Shown here one piece after another: positions 52,594 through 61,635 of a stretch of 64,000 bases of DNA. The notes beneath the pieces are model-generated. The model had not been told where the DNA came from, made no database searches, and saw only the letters and a list, made by a program, of their open reading frames with translations. Both the position numbers and the translations under genes were made by a program. This DNA is from VRUE01 sp963725085. Its GTDB lineage: Bacteria; Actinomycetota; Thermoleophilia; Solirubrobacterales; 70-9. The DNA lies in assembly GCA_963725085.1 (NCBI GenBank), contig CAVRXM010000001.1, positions 558,001-622,000 on the forward strand, given 5' to 3'. Positions within the stretch are counted from its first letter, which is position 1. The number at the start of each line of letters is the position of its first letter.

Positions 52594-55291
52594 CAGAAGT
52601 CGGGCCCCGCGGCGGCGACGTCGTCGAGCGGCGGTCCCTCGCCGGCGGGCTGCTCGATCGGCCGGTCCTTGCCGGAGTGGTCGGCGAACTTCGGGAAGCG
52701 GTCGAGGAAGACCAGCTTCCTGGTCCCGATCGGGCCGTTGCGATGCTTGGCGATGATCACGTCGGCGAGCCCGTCCGGCTCGTCCTCGGAATCGCGGTAG
52801 TAGTCCTCGCGGAAGAGGAAGGCGACGAGGTCGGCGTCCTGCTCGAGGTTTCCGCACTCCCTCAGGTCGGAGAGCATCGGCTTCGGCGGGTGGCGCTGCT
52901 CCGGCGCCCGGGAGAGCTGGGAGATCGCCAGCACCGGCACCTCGAGCTCGCGGGCGAGGATCTTCAGGCCGCGGCTCATCTGGCCGACCTGCTCGACTCT
53001 GTTCGCGCGGTGGTCGTCGGCCCGCATCAGCTGGATGTAGTCGACGATCACCAGGCCGAGCCCGCCCTTGTCCTGCTCCTGGGCGTGGAGCCGCCGCGCT
53101 TTCGCCCGCAGGTCGAGGATCCCGAGGTCGGAGGAGTCGTCGAACCAGAGCGGCGCCTCCTCGAGTTCGTTGCAGGCCCGCACCACCTTCGGCCAGTCCT
53201 TCTGCGCGACCTGGCCCTTGCGCAGCTTGTCGCCCGAGATCCGGGCCCGGCAGGCGATGAAGCGCTGCGCCAGCTCGACCTCGGACATCTCGAGCGAGAA
53301 GAAGGCGACGGGCATGCCCTGCTTCACCGCGACGTTCTCGGCGATGTTGGCGACGAGCGCGCTGTTGTGGACGATCACGTCGTCGGCGACGAAATTCCTC
53401 AAGCCCGGTACGTCGAGGTCATAGGTCTCTTCGACGCCGACGTACTCGACCGAGTCGACCTCGTCCCACCAGATGTCGGAATCGGCCAGCTCCTCCAGCG
53501 TCGGGGACTTGGTGGCTGCTGCGAGCTCTGCGACCAGTCCGCGAGAGGGATCCCGCTTCCCAACGTGCCAGTTGTGAGTGCGGGGGCGACCGGTGTCGGA
53601 GCTCACATCCGCCCATGACCGCTCGGCCTTGGCGAGCAGGACGTCCTCCCAGATCTCAGCCGGAATCGTGTCGGTGTTCGTCGATCGCGGGGTCGACTCG
53701 AGGCGCGCCAGTACCTGCTCTTGTCGCGATTCCTTGCCGGGGACGGGGACCGTCTCGCAGAATCTGCGCAGGCTCTCCTGCGAGGTGATCCTCACCTCGC
53801 GAGCGATCTTCTCCGTGCCCTCGTAGACCGAGCGCTTGAGGGTCCGGATCGTCGCCACGACCCCCAGGCGCAGCAGCAGGTGCTGGACATCCCGAGCGAG
53901 CCTCTCGCTGATCGTCGTGTAGCCGATCTGAGCAAGCCGGTCGCTGCAATAGATGTGGCCGTCGCAGGCATACATGACGCCGAGGAAGCGAGCGATCTGC
54001 TCCTCGTCAAGTCCGAAGATCGCGTCGGGAACGAACTTCTCGGCAGAGCGCAGACCCATCAGCCCGTGGCGCTTCAGCATCTCGGTGACCGGATTGGACC
54101 TAGACCCCATGCCGGCGCTGAGGTAGGAACTGCCCCGCGCTCCACTCTGTGGTGGCTGAAAGCGCACTCCGGCTTTCTGCGCCGCGGCCTCGACGGTTTC
54201 TGCGACGGATCGAGCCGTGGCCGAAGCAGTAAGCGGGAGTGCAGCCGCCTATTGAGCCATCGGCGATCAGCGCAGCGAGAAGAACAATCTCGTGGTCCGG
54301 CAAATCGCAATCGCCGGGCAGGGCCGGGCAGCCGCCGCGGGACCGCAACCCGGGTGCCCGGCGTCACCTCCCCTAGGTCTTTCCATCCTTGAGCTGGTGA
54401 GAACAGGGTGGTTTGACGTTGCCTCAGTCCATCGCCCCAGCCGGGTTGTCATCCGATAGACGCGCTCGGCGCCCGTTGCTCTCGATCCCAGCTACCTTCG
54501 CCGGCTTCATCGTGAGGTCCGAGGCCAGTGACGCAACCCAGACCTCCTCACCCTGCTCGAACGCCTCATGGAGCGAGTCGACTCTGTCGGCGGGCGCCGG
54601 TCCTGGGGTCGTAAACAAGGCTCCGCGCGCTCTGGCACTTTCCCATCGCCGGCCTCGCCGCGACGATGATCAGGTTGCCGGGTTGGAAGCCGCCGGTGAT
54701 CGCGTCGATGTCCTGGAAGCCGGACGGGGTGCCGGTCAGTTCGGCCTCGCCGGTGGAGAGCTTCTCGAGCCGGTCGACCTCGTCGTGGAGGATCTCCGAG
54801 AGCATCCGGAAGTCGCCGGCCTGCTCTTTGTGGGCGACTTCGAACAGCAGCTTCTCGGCCCGCTCGGAGAGCTCGCGCGGTTCGCCGTCGCGCTCGTTGA
54901 CCCACGACTGGATCTCCTGCCCGGCGCCGAGCAGCCGCCGCAGCAGCGAGTTCTGCTGGACGATCTCGGCGTAGTGCCTGGCGTTGCCGGCGGCCGGCAC
55001 CTTGGCCGCCAGCTCGGAGACGTAGTGCTTGCCTCCGGCCGCGTCGATCTCGTTGCGCTGGACCAGGCCCTCGCTGACGCTGAGCTCGTCGACCGGCTTC
55101 GACGCCGCATGGAGGTCGTGGATGCAGCTGAAGATGACCGCGTGCTTGTCGAGGTAGAAGTCCTCGGCGTTCAGCTTGACGTCGTCGAAGACCCGGTTCA
55201 GGGCGGGCTCGGAGACGAGCATCGCCCCGAGCACGGATTCCTCGGCCTCGATGTTCTGCGGCGGGACGTGGGCTGTGGGCGGCTGCGGCAT
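52593..55291 (-). CDS. dnaB: Replicative DNA helicase DnaB containing an intein
   Basis: The hexameric replication-fork helicase. The N-terminal domain begins MPQPPTAHVPPQNIEAEESV. The RecA-like domain reaches the P-loop VAARPAMGK, which is interrupted by an intein (53364-54637) and resumes SALVANIAENVAVKQGMPVAFF. Later motifs are VIVDYIQLMRA (Walker B) and SDLRECGNLEQDADLVAF. Without the intein the helicase is about 474 residues, a normal length; all frame breaks lie inside the intein. Splicing would be essential because the insertion divides Walker A. Confidence 0.93.
53364..54637 (-). mobile_element. DnaB intein with LAGLIDADG endonuclease domain (five frame breaks)
   Basis: It begins with Cys (CQSARSLVYDPRTG) right after PAMGK and ends NFVADDVIVHN before Ser, the hallmarks of Hint splicing. 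Block B is TSNHPVL with its histidine. Two LAGLIDADG-like helices, EIVLLAALIADGSI and IARFLGVMYACDGHIY, mark a homing-endonuclease domain. Frame breaks occur near 54598, 54445, 54398, 54315 and 54210; corrected length is about 423 residues. The site is the Walker A lysine/threonine position, a known DnaB intein site. Confidence 0.9.
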
Positions 55292-55331
55292 CGAGGTCTA
55301 GTTAAGGGAGAGCCCCGGTCGGCAGAATTCA

Positions 55332-55370
55332 CCCCCGTTCGCTCCCCTCGTTCAAGGAAATCAGAGGCGG
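55332..55370 (-). repeat. Intergenic repeat, probable degenerate copy E
   Basis: In the 125-base gap before dnaB, the minus strand reads TCTGATTTCCTTGAACGAGG then GGAGCGAACG. This resembles copy C (CTGATT core, then GAACGAG and GAGCG). Similarity is partial and judged by eye. Confidence 0.4.
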
Positions 55371-55416
55371 CAGGAGCCGGCCAGCGGCCATTTCGCAAAC
55401 GGCGGGAAAAAGAATC

Positions 55417-56142
55417 TCAGTCGGCTCGGCCCGGGACCGTGGCGTCCGGCGGCAGTGGGATCTGGCCGGCGATCTCCTGGCGGCGCTCGCCCCGCCGCAG
55501 CATCCGCAGGGTGAGGATCGCGATGCTGAGGATCGCGGTCGCGCCGAGGCTGAGCTGGACGCTCAGCAGGCCCTGCCGTGTCCAGTAGACGTCGCGGAGG
55601 TCGAGCAGCAGCGCGGCCTCGTCGAAGGTCAGGCCCATGCCCGCCCCCATCGGGATCGCGAGGGCCTCCTCGAGCGCCTCGTCCTCGGTCAGCATCGCGA
55701 CGGTCCCCGAGCCGAAGGCGAGGAGGATGCCGGGGACGAAGTGATGGATGTGGCGGTCGCCGAGGCGGATGTTGCGGAACGGGCGCCACCTCCTGCGCAC
55801 GCCGAGGGTCGAGAGCCGGATCAGCGCGAACGAGCCGAGGAAGCCGGCGAGGAGGTTGAAGAGGATCGTTTCGCTGCGCGGCGCCTCGACGTAGCCGGTG
55901 ACCGCGACCCCGACGGTGTCGAGTGCGGCCGCGGGCGCCGCTTCGACCAGGCTCTCGCCATCCTCGGGGGCGCGGGAGCGGCGGTTGAGCATCCGCCCGA
56001 ACTGGCTGGCGACGACCGCCGCGACGCCACCCAGGGCGACCGCTGCGAGGCCGAGGGTCGCCCGCTCCGAGCGCGCCCAGTCGAGGCGCGTTCTCGCCCT
56101 GGCACGGCGAGTTATGCGGGTCGGGAGCCGGCGCTTGCCCAC
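55417..56142 (-). CDS. Integral membrane protein with conserved HIHHF motif, unknown function
   Basis: This 241-residue protein has a basic N-terminus (MGKRRLPTRITRRARARTR) and about five to six hydrophobic helices. The middle carries RLGDRHIHHFVPGILLAFGSG and GMGLTFDEAALLLDLRDVYW, which look like a conserved polar site within the membrane. I have seen this type annotated only as actinobacterial integral membrane protein. It lies between rplI and dnaB on the same strand. Function cannot be inferred. Confidence 0.72.
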   Translation of the reverse strand: MGKRRLPTRITRRARARTRLDWARSERATLGLAAVALGGVAAVVASQFGRMLNRRSRAPEDGESLVEAAPAAALDTVGVAVTGYVEAPRSETILFNLLAGFLGSFALIRLSTLGVRRRWRPFRNIRLGDRHIHHFVPGILLAFGSGTVAMLTEDEALEEALAIPMGAGMGLTFDEAALLLDLRDVYWTRQGLLSVQLSLGATAILSIAILTLRMLRRGERRQEIAGQIPLPPDATVPGRAD

Positions 56143-56216
56143 TGGCTCAATCTAGGCCGCCACCCGGCGGCAGGAGCCTATGATGGGCTTCGCCCATGCT
56201 CCGATCGCGAAGCTCG

Positions 56217-56669
56217 CTAGGACTCCTCGGCGACGATCGTCTTGACCGAGGCGACGGAGCCGTCGGCGAGCTCGATCTCGACCATGTGGGTGCCGATCTC
56301 GCGGATCGGCTGCTCGAGCTTGACCTGGTGGCGGTCGAAGCGCAGGTCGCGGGCCTCGGCGATCGCGTCGACGATCTCTTTCGGACCGACCGAGCCGAAC
56401 AGCTTGCCGTCCTCGCCCGCCCGCTGGTGGATCGTGAGCACGGTCTTCGAGATCAGCGAGGCGGCCCGCTCTTCGCGCTCGGCGCGAGCCTGTTGTGCCT
56501 TCTCGGCCGCCGCCTGGCGCCGCTGGGCCTCCTCGAGCGCGCCGGGGGTTGCCGGCATCGCGAGCTTGCGGGGGATCAGGTAGTTGCGCAGGTAGCCGGG
56601 GGACACGTCGACCGGCTCTCCGCGCTGGCCAAGGCTCTCGACGTCCTCGAGGAGGATCGCCTGCGGCAT
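56217..56669 (-). CDS. rplI: 50S ribosomal protein L9
   Basis: This 150-residue L9 has the N-terminal domain MPQAILLEDVESLGQRGEPVDVSPGYLRNYLIPRKLA, the typical GxVV..GYxRNYL pattern, a long connecting helix, and the C-terminal domain with LFGSVGPKEIVDAIAEA. It is a component of the large subunit. It is 3 bases after rpsR, within the rpsF-ssb-rpsR-rplI cluster found in most bacteria. Confidence 0.96.
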   Translation of the reverse strand: MPQAILLEDVESLGQRGEPVDVSPGYLRNYLIPRKLAMPATPGALEEAQRRQAAAEKAQQARAEREERAASLISKTVLTIHQRAGEDGKLFGSVGPKEIVDAIAEARDLRFDRHQVKLEQPIREIGTHMVEIELADGSVASVKTIVAEES

Positions 56670-56672
56670 TCC

Positions 56673-56939
56673 TCAGCGCTCCCCGACGTAGGGCAGGAGC
56701 GCGATCTCCCGCGCCCGCTTGACCGCGACCGAGAGCTGGCGCTGGTGCTTGCGGGAGAGGCCGGTGACCCGCCGGCCCCTGGTCTTCCCCTTGTCGGAGA
56801 GGAACCGGCGCAGCAGGTTGAGGTCCTTGTAGTCGACCGCGGCGGAGTTGATCCGCGTGTATTTGCGCGGCCGAACGCGCTCCATTCCGCGCCTTCCGCG
56901 GCGCGGCCCAGCCTGTCCTGTCTCTCTTGTCCGAGCCAT
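56673..56939 (-). CDS. rpsR: 30S ribosomal protein S18
   Basis: 88 residues with a basic N-terminal extension. The S18 core is KYTRINSAAVDYKDLNLLRRF, then GKTRGRRVTGLSRKHQRQLSVAVKRARE. It binds S6 on the 30S platform. There are no zinc-binding cysteines, so it is the C-minus form. ATG 56939 lies 53 bases after ssb and 3 bases before rplI. Confidence 0.96.
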   Translation of the reverse strand: MARTRETGQAGPRRGRRGMERVRPRKYTRINSAAVDYKDLNLLRRFLSDKGKTRGRRVTGLSRKHQRQLSVAVKRAREIALLPYVGER

Positions 56940-56992
56940 TTGCGGCCCGGGATGCTACAGACCCGCGGGTACCGCCGCGGCTCGCTCCGCGC

Positions 56993-57463
56993 TCAGAACG
57001 GGATGTCGTCGTCGGCGCCGCCCCCGCCGCCGCCGGCCGGCGCTCCCTCGTAGTCGGAGGTGTCGGCCGGGACGTCGCTGCTCGGCGTGAAGCCGTTGCC
57101 GTTGCCGCCGCCCGAGCCGTCCCGCGAGCCGAGGAACTGGACCGAGTTGGCGACGATGCTGACCGCCTGCCGTTTCCCGCTCCCGTCTTTGGCCTCCCAC
57201 TCGCGCCAGTCGAGGCGGCCTTCGACTGCGACCGGCCGGCCCTTCGAGAGGTAGTTGGCGCAGTTCTCGCCCTGCGCGCCCCAGACGGTGACGTCGAAGT
57301 AGTTGGGCTTGTCCTCCCATTCGCCCGTCTGACCGTTCTTGCGGCGGCTGTTGACGGCGACCCGCAGCTCGCAGACCGAGGTCCCGCCTCCGGTGCTGCG
57401 GAGCTCGGGATCGCGGGTCAGGTTGCCCGTGATGACCACCACGTTGATATTCGAAGCTGCCAA
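56993..57463 (-). CDS. ssb: Single-stranded DNA-binding protein
   Basis: About 156 residues: an OB fold (INVVVITGNLTRDPELRSTGGG, PNYFDVTVWGAQGENCANYLSKGRPVAVEGRLDWREWE) and a Gly-rich linker. It ends in the acidic tip ADDDIPF that recruits replication and repair partners. I prefer TTG 57463 because an AGGAG site sits 8 bases upstream and it gives MAASNINVVV; GTG 57472 lies directly on that site. It is part of the rpsF-ssb-rpsR-rplI cluster. Confidence 0.95.
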   Translation of the reverse strand: MAASNINVVVITGNLTRDPELRSTGGGTSVCELRVAVNSRRKNGQTGEWEDKPNYFDVTVWGAQGENCANYLSKGRPVAVEGRLDWREWEAKDGSGKRQAVSIVANSVQFLGSRDGSGGGNGNGFTPSSDVPADTSDYEGAPAGGGGGGADDDIPF

Positions 57464-57568
57464 GGCTCTCACTCCTCTGATATTCGCTTGTATGGATTCC
57501 AGTCTAAGAGCGCGGACGGCGGCCGCTCTCCCCCGGGGAGGGCGATTCGCGCAAAGAGCGGGGACGGC

Positions 57569-58147
57569 CTACTCGGCGCCGTCGGCGGCGGCCTCGGGTG
57601 CCGCCGCTTCAGGGGAGGCGTCGGCCTCCGGCTCCGCGGCGGCCTCGGACGCCGGCTCCGCGGCCGGCTCGGGCGCCGCTTCCGCGGCAGAGGGCTCCTC
57701 GGCCGGCTCGACGGGAGCGGGCTCGGCCGCAGGCTGCGGCGCCGAACGGGCCGGCGCCGGGGGCCGTTCGCGGGATGACTCCGGCCCCGGCGCGGCGGTC
57801 GCCGGCGGGACCATCACCGGGGCGTCGGGGTCGACTTTGAAGATCCGGAATCGGAGGACGCCGTCGGTGATCTTGAGGTTGTGATCGAGCTCCTGGAGCA
57901 GATCGGGATTCGCCTCGAACCGGAACCAGCGGTAGTCGGCCTCGGTCCGCTGGGCGATCTCGTAGGCGAGCTTGCGCAAGCCCCAGTTGTTCTCGTGCTT
58001 CAGCGTCCCGCCACCCTCGATCTGCGCGCGCGCCTGCTGCGCGAGCGCGTCGCGCGATGGGGAGTCCTGCCCCGCGTCCAGCATCAGAACCAGCTCGTAT
58101 TCGCGTGTTGCTGCCAAAAGCGGCGATGGACTATAGCCAGCGACCAT
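57569..58147 (-). CDS. rpsF: 30S ribosomal protein S6 with long Ala/Pro/Glu tail
   Basis: The S6 domain is clear: TREYELVLMLDAGQDSPSRD, LKHENNWGLRKLAYEIAQRTEADYRWFRFEANP, VLRFRIFKVD. After about residue 110 an 80-residue low-complexity tail rich in Ala, Pro and Glu (EPAPVEPAEEPSAAEAAPE and similar) follows to the end. Normal S6 is about 95-135 residues, so the tail is exceptional. ATG 58147 adds ten residues; TTG 58117 would give the usual S6 start. It is preceded by the proline-rich gene with a 2-base gap. Confidence 0.93.
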   Translation of the reverse strand: MVAGYSPSPLLAATREYELVLMLDAGQDSPSRDALAQQARAQIEGGGTLKHENNWGLRKLAYEIAQRTEADYRWFRFEANPDLLQELDHNLKITDGVLRFRIFKVDPDAPVMVPPATAAPGPESSRERPPAPARSAPQPAAEPAPVEPAEEPSAAEAAPEPAAEPASEAAAEPEADASPEAAAPEAAADGAE

Positions 58148-58149
58148 CC

Positions 58150-58662
58150 TCAGCGCGGCGCGAACTCCATCGAGCCGTCATCGGGCGGCGCGGGGGCCAC
58201 GGGCGCTTCCGATACCGGTTCTGCCGCCGGCGGCGGAGGTGGCGAGGGCGGCGGTGTCACCACTTCGGGGATCGGGGGCGGGGTCTCGGGCGGGTCCTGG
58301 CCCCCGGGTTGGGGGCTCCGCTTGCGCTGCGACCTTCGTCGGGCAGAAGGACGCTTCGGTGCGATGGGTGGGGCCTTGCCCTCCGAAGGCTTCGCGCTAC
58401 GCAGAACCCCCGCCCCCGGCGCCACCCGCCCGAGACCCCGCCGCGGCTCAGCTGTCCGGGGACGCCGCCGCTCGGGCTCTTGCGGAGGCGGCGGAGGCTG
58501 CTTCGGTGGTGCGGCGTGGACCCCGATCAGGCCGACGTCGGGCGGCAATGGCGGCGGGTCGGGAGGTGTCAGCAGTCCCGGTAGAAGCTGCAGAGCTGCG
58601 AATACGGCGAGAACCGCCGCGACGCCCTTCGCAGCAGATGACCACCGAACCCGGAGCGACAC
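58150..58662 (-). CDS. Proline-rich single-pass membrane protein
   Basis: 170 residues: one N-terminal membrane helix (GVAAVLAVFAALQLLPGLL), then a long extracytoplasmic segment made of Pro, Arg, Ala and Glu, with runs such as PPKQPPPPPQEPERRRPR and VVTPPPSPPPPPAAEPVSEA. There is no folded domain that I recognise. Such segments often span the cell wall or act as linkers. It stops two bases before rpsF, so it may be the first gene of that ribosomal cluster. Confidence 0.65.
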   Translation of the reverse strand: MSLRVRWSSAAKGVAAVLAVFAALQLLPGLLTPPDPPPLPPDVGLIGVHAAPPKQPPPPPQEPERRRPRTAEPRRGLGRVAPGAGVLRSAKPSEGKAPPIAPKRPSARRRSQRKRSPQPGGQDPPETPPPIPEVVTPPPSPPPPPAAEPVSEAPVAPAPPDDGSMEFAPR

Positions 58663-58708
58663 GCTCGGTCAAGTCCACGGCCTCGGACGTTCGCCCCAGG
58701 TTTGGGTG

Positions 58709-58775
58709 GGAGGGTCGGGTGTCCCCTCTCCACGAACTCCCGCGAAGCGGCGGGGAGAGGGACACCCGACCCTCC
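58709..58775. repeat. Long hairpin abutting the otsA stop
   Basis: Arms 58709-58731 and 58754-58775 are reverse complements over about 22 bases with one single-base bulge; the loop contains a second small stem (CCGC/GCGG). It touches the otsA stop codon. No T-tract follows on the minus strand, so it is either a GC-rich terminator, a 3'-end stabiliser or a palindromic repeat. Confidence 0.65.
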
Positions 58776-60238
58776 TACGCAACGCTCTGCCGAAGCTCCT
58801 CGATGTCATGGAGTTGGGCATCGACCCAGTCGCCCGGGTTCCTGGAGTAGATGATCTCCTTCAGATGCAGGGCACGGACCCGACGCTCCTCGGGGTCCAT
58901 CGTCAGCGCCCGGTAGATCGCGTCGGCCTGCTCCTGGATGTCGAAAGGGTTGACCGAGAGGGCGCAGTCGGAGAGCTCCTCGTGCGAGCCGGTGTTCTCG
59001 GAGAGCATCAGGACCCCGTTGCGGGTGTTCACCGCCGGCGCCTCCTTCGCGACCAGGTTCATCCCGTCGAAGATCGAGTTGACCATCAACAGGTCGAAGT
59101 GCTTGTAGCGGGCGACCGCCTCGGGAAAGTTCTCGTAGATCTTGAGGTCGATCGGCATCCAGTCGGTGGTGCCGTGACGGTGGTTGACGACGGCCACCAG
59201 CGCCTCGATCCGCTCGAGGTACTCGGTGTACTCGGGCACGTCCTGCCGCGACGGCTGCAGGTGGGCGATGAAGGTGACCTTCTCGCGGAACTCCGGGTGC
59301 TGCTGGAGGAAGGTGTCGAAGGCGGTGAAGCCGCGCAGGACGTTCTTCGAGAGGTCGGCACGGTCGACCCGAATGATCAGGTGCTCGCGGCGGCGCTCCA
59401 GCACCTCGCGCTCGGCGGCCATCACCTCCGCCGACTCGGCGGCCCGGAGCAGCCGCTCGGCGTCGATCGAGAGCGGGTACGCGCGCGCCACCGTCTGGCC
59501 TCCGTCGTGGCGGACCGCCGCCGCCTCGTAGTCGACGTCGGCCTCGAGCAGCTCGTCGCAGCAACGGAGGAAGTTGATGCAGTAGGAGTGGGTGTGGAAC
59601 CCGATGATGTCGTTGGCCAGCATCCCGCGGAAGATCGCCTCGCGGATCCGGCCCGGCAGGATCCGCCAGCTGTCGGGCTGGGACCAGGGGATGTGGACGA
59701 AGTGGTGCAGGAAGGCGTCCGGGCGCTCCTCGCGGATCATCCCGGGGGTGGTGTAGAGGTGGTAGTCGTGGAGCATCACCAGTGGCCGCTCCCGCGACTC
59801 GATCTGGCCGATGACCGCGCGGGCGATGTCCCTGTTGACCGCCTGGTAGCCGAGGTCCCAGGCGTCGAGCTCCTCCTGGCGGACGTCCGGGGCGTTCGAG
59901 AGGTCCCAGAGGTAGTGCTGGATGAACCACAGGATCGGGTTGGCGATCACGTTGTAGAAGCGGTCGTAGGCTTCCGCATCGCTGCCGACCATCAACACCC
60001 GGTAATCGATCCCATCGATCGAGAGCTCGACCGGGCCGCCGCGCTCTTCGGAGACGGCGATGTCCTCATCGGTCATCGCCGAGGCGATCCAGAGCGCGTC
60101 GCGGTGGGAGACGAGCCCGGACAGCGCTGTCACCAGTCCGCCGCCCCCACGGCGCACGACCCGCTCGCCGTCCTCGTCCCGTTCGAACTGGGCGGGACCG
60201 CGGTTCGAGACGATGATCAGAGGATCGCGGTCACTCAC
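58775..60238 (-). CDS. otsA: Trehalose-6-phosphate synthase (GT20)
   Basis: 487 residues of the OtsA family, which joins a nucleotide-activated glucose to glucose-6-phosphate. It shows IIVSNRGPAQFERD (N-terminal donor loop), WIASAMTDED, MLHDYHLYTTPGMIRE, HHFVHIPWSQPDSWRILP, NDIIGFHTHSYCINFLRCC, IRVDRADLSKNVLRGFTAF and NTRNGVLMLSENTGSHEEL. It is a complete single frame. The N-terminal RGGGGLVTALSGL loop is present. It runs in the same direction as the TreT gene upstream, separated by 108 bases that hold repeat copy B. No trehalose-6-phosphate phosphatase is in the window. Confidence 0.93.
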   Translation of the reverse strand: MSDRDPLIIVSNRGPAQFERDEDGERVVRRGGGGLVTALSGLVSHRDALWIASAMTDEDIAVSEERGGPVELSIDGIDYRVLMVGSDAEAYDRFYNVIANPILWFIQHYLWDLSNAPDVRQEELDAWDLGYQAVNRDIARAVIGQIESRERPLVMLHDYHLYTTPGMIREERPDAFLHHFVHIPWSQPDSWRILPGRIREAIFRGMLANDIIGFHTHSYCINFLRCCDELLEADVDYEAAAVRHDGGQTVARAYPLSIDAERLLRAAESAEVMAAEREVLERRREHLIIRVDRADLSKNVLRGFTAFDTFLQQHPEFREKVTFIAHLQPSRQDVPEYTEYLERIEALVAVVNHRHGTTDWMPIDLKIYENFPEAVARYKHFDLLMVNSIFDGMNLVAKEAPAVNTRNGVLMLSENTGSHEELSDCALSVNPFDIQEQADAIYRALTMDPEERRVRALHLKEIIYSRNPGDWVDAQLHDIEELRQSVA

Positions 60239-60266
60239 GACCTCAGCCTACCCCGGCGGTATCTGA

Positions 60267-60341
60267 GCCGCCCCCGGACGCGGGAGCGAGGGCCCGTCAA
60301 ATTCTGTTTCCTCGGGCCCGAGCGAGAGCAGAGGAGGCGGC
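60267..60341 (+). repeat. 75-base intergenic repeat, copy B
   Basis: The same element as copy A (15841-15915) in the opposite orientation: identical over the first 28 bases and 67 of 75 overall. It contains the perfect palindrome CTCGGGCCCGAG and terminal GCCGCC/GGCGGC. It ends six bases from the treT stop codon. Confidence 0.8.
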
Positions 60342-60346
60342 GTTTG

Positions 60347-61585
60347 TCACCCCTCTAACTCATTGAAGAGCTCGAACCAGTCGCGCAGCAGGCGCGGTGA
60401 GAGGAACCGCTGCCGGGCGCGTTCCTTGCCCGCTTTGCCGAGTCGCTTGCCGAGCTCGGGGTCGCGCAGGATCTCGACGCAGCGGGCGGCGCAGACCTCG
60501 GGCGAGTCGACGAGATACCCGCTGATCCCGTCCTCGATCTGGAGCGGGATGCCTCCGACGTTGCCGGCGACGGTCGGCCGCCCCTTCCAGAGCGACTCGG
60601 TGACGGTCAGCCCGAAGCCCTCGCGGATCGACTTCTGGAGGACGACGTCGGACTGCGACTGGAAGGCGTTGACCTCGATCGCGCCGACGTTGTTGAGGTT
60701 GTTGAGGATCTTGATGTCGGGGTCGCCGTCGGCGTACTCGAAGGTGTGCTGGAAGAACTCCCATCCCTCCGGGTCGTCGGTCGCCATCGAACCGACGAGG
60801 GCGAGCTGGACCTCGGGCAGCTCCTCGGTCACCGAGCGATAGGCGTCGATCACTCCCATCGGGTCCTTCCAGGGGTCGAAACGCGAGACCTGGGTCAGCA
60901 GCGGCCGGTCGACGTCGATCCCGAACTGGTTGCAGACGAAGGCGGCGTCGTCGGGGGAGAAGGCCATGTTCTTCGGCGAGAGCGGGTCGATCGCCGGCGG
61001 GATGATCCGAATCCCGTCGCCGCCCACGATGCCGTCGGGGACGTAGTCGGGGAGGTGCCAGACCGTCGCGTCGTATTCCTCGATCAGCGGCTGCAGCCTC
61101 GCGATCGGCGCCGGGTTCGGCTCGGAGAGGTCGATGTGGCAGCGCCAGATCCAGTTGCGGCTCTTCTCGGCGGCGCCGCGCCGCAGCCCGATCGGCTGCG
61201 GGTCGTGGACGACGATCGTGTCCCACTCGCCTTCGAGGCCCTTCGCGTTCAGCTCGTTGATCTCGTCGAAGAGATCCCACTGCTCGTCGCTCAGCGTCTC
61301 GTCGGCTCCCTGCAGCGAGTTGTGGAGGAGCTTGGTCGCGTTGAAGAACTCTTCTTTGCCGAAGATCACCTGCCAGTGGGCGTCGAGGCCCGCGTCCCGC
61401 ATCAGCGGCACGATCGTGTAGAGGATCTCCGAGACGCCGCCGCCGAACGCGGTCGCGCTGACGTGGAGGACGCGGTGCCCCTGGAGCGGCTCGGCGAGCG
61501 CGCGGATCTGCTCGCTCAGCTCCTTGCCGGCGATGTGGGTGTAGTCGGCGAGCGACTTGTTGCCGAGGCTGACTTCCTGAAGCAT
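60347..61585 (-). CDS. treT: Trehalose synthase TreT-type glycosyltransferase (GT4)
   Basis: 412 residues in one frame. The GT4 GT-B fold shows VLHVSATAFGGGVSEILYTIVPLM, VVHDPQPIGLRRG, WRCHIDLSEPNP, LTQVSRFDPWKDPMGVIDAYR, and the donor-site SIREGFGLTVTESLWKGRPTVAGNVGGI. This matches TreT, which makes trehalose from NDP-glucose and glucose. It is probably a stress or osmolyte enzyme. It is 51 bases downstream of htrA, with otsA following. Confidence 0.88.
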   Translation of the reverse strand: MLQEVSLGNKSLADYTHIAGKELSEQIRALAEPLQGHRVLHVSATAFGGGVSEILYTIVPLMRDAGLDAHWQVIFGKEEFFNATKLLHNSLQGADETLSDEQWDLFDEINELNAKGLEGEWDTIVVHDPQPIGLRRGAAEKSRNWIWRCHIDLSEPNPAPIARLQPLIEEYDATVWHLPDYVPDGIVGGDGIRIIPPAIDPLSPKNMAFSPDDAAFVCNQFGIDVDRPLLTQVSRFDPWKDPMGVIDAYRSVTEELPEVQLALVGSMATDDPEGWEFFQHTFEYADGDPDIKILNNLNNVGAIEVNAFQSQSDVVLQKSIREGFGLTVTESLWKGRPTVAGNVGGIPLQIEDGISGYLVDSPEVCAARCVEILRDPELGKRLGKAGKERARQRFLSPRLLRDWFELFNELEG

Positions 61586-61635
61586 GGGGCCGGATTTCTA
61601 CACGCAGGCCGGATGGAGCGTCCGGCGGGGCGGCG

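Noticed and set aside
53364..54637. Separate pseudogenes or free-standing endonuclease inside dnaB
   Set aside because: The segment is continuous between helicase halves and has intein terminal residues (Cys, HN/S), so it is an in-frame intein with frame breaks.
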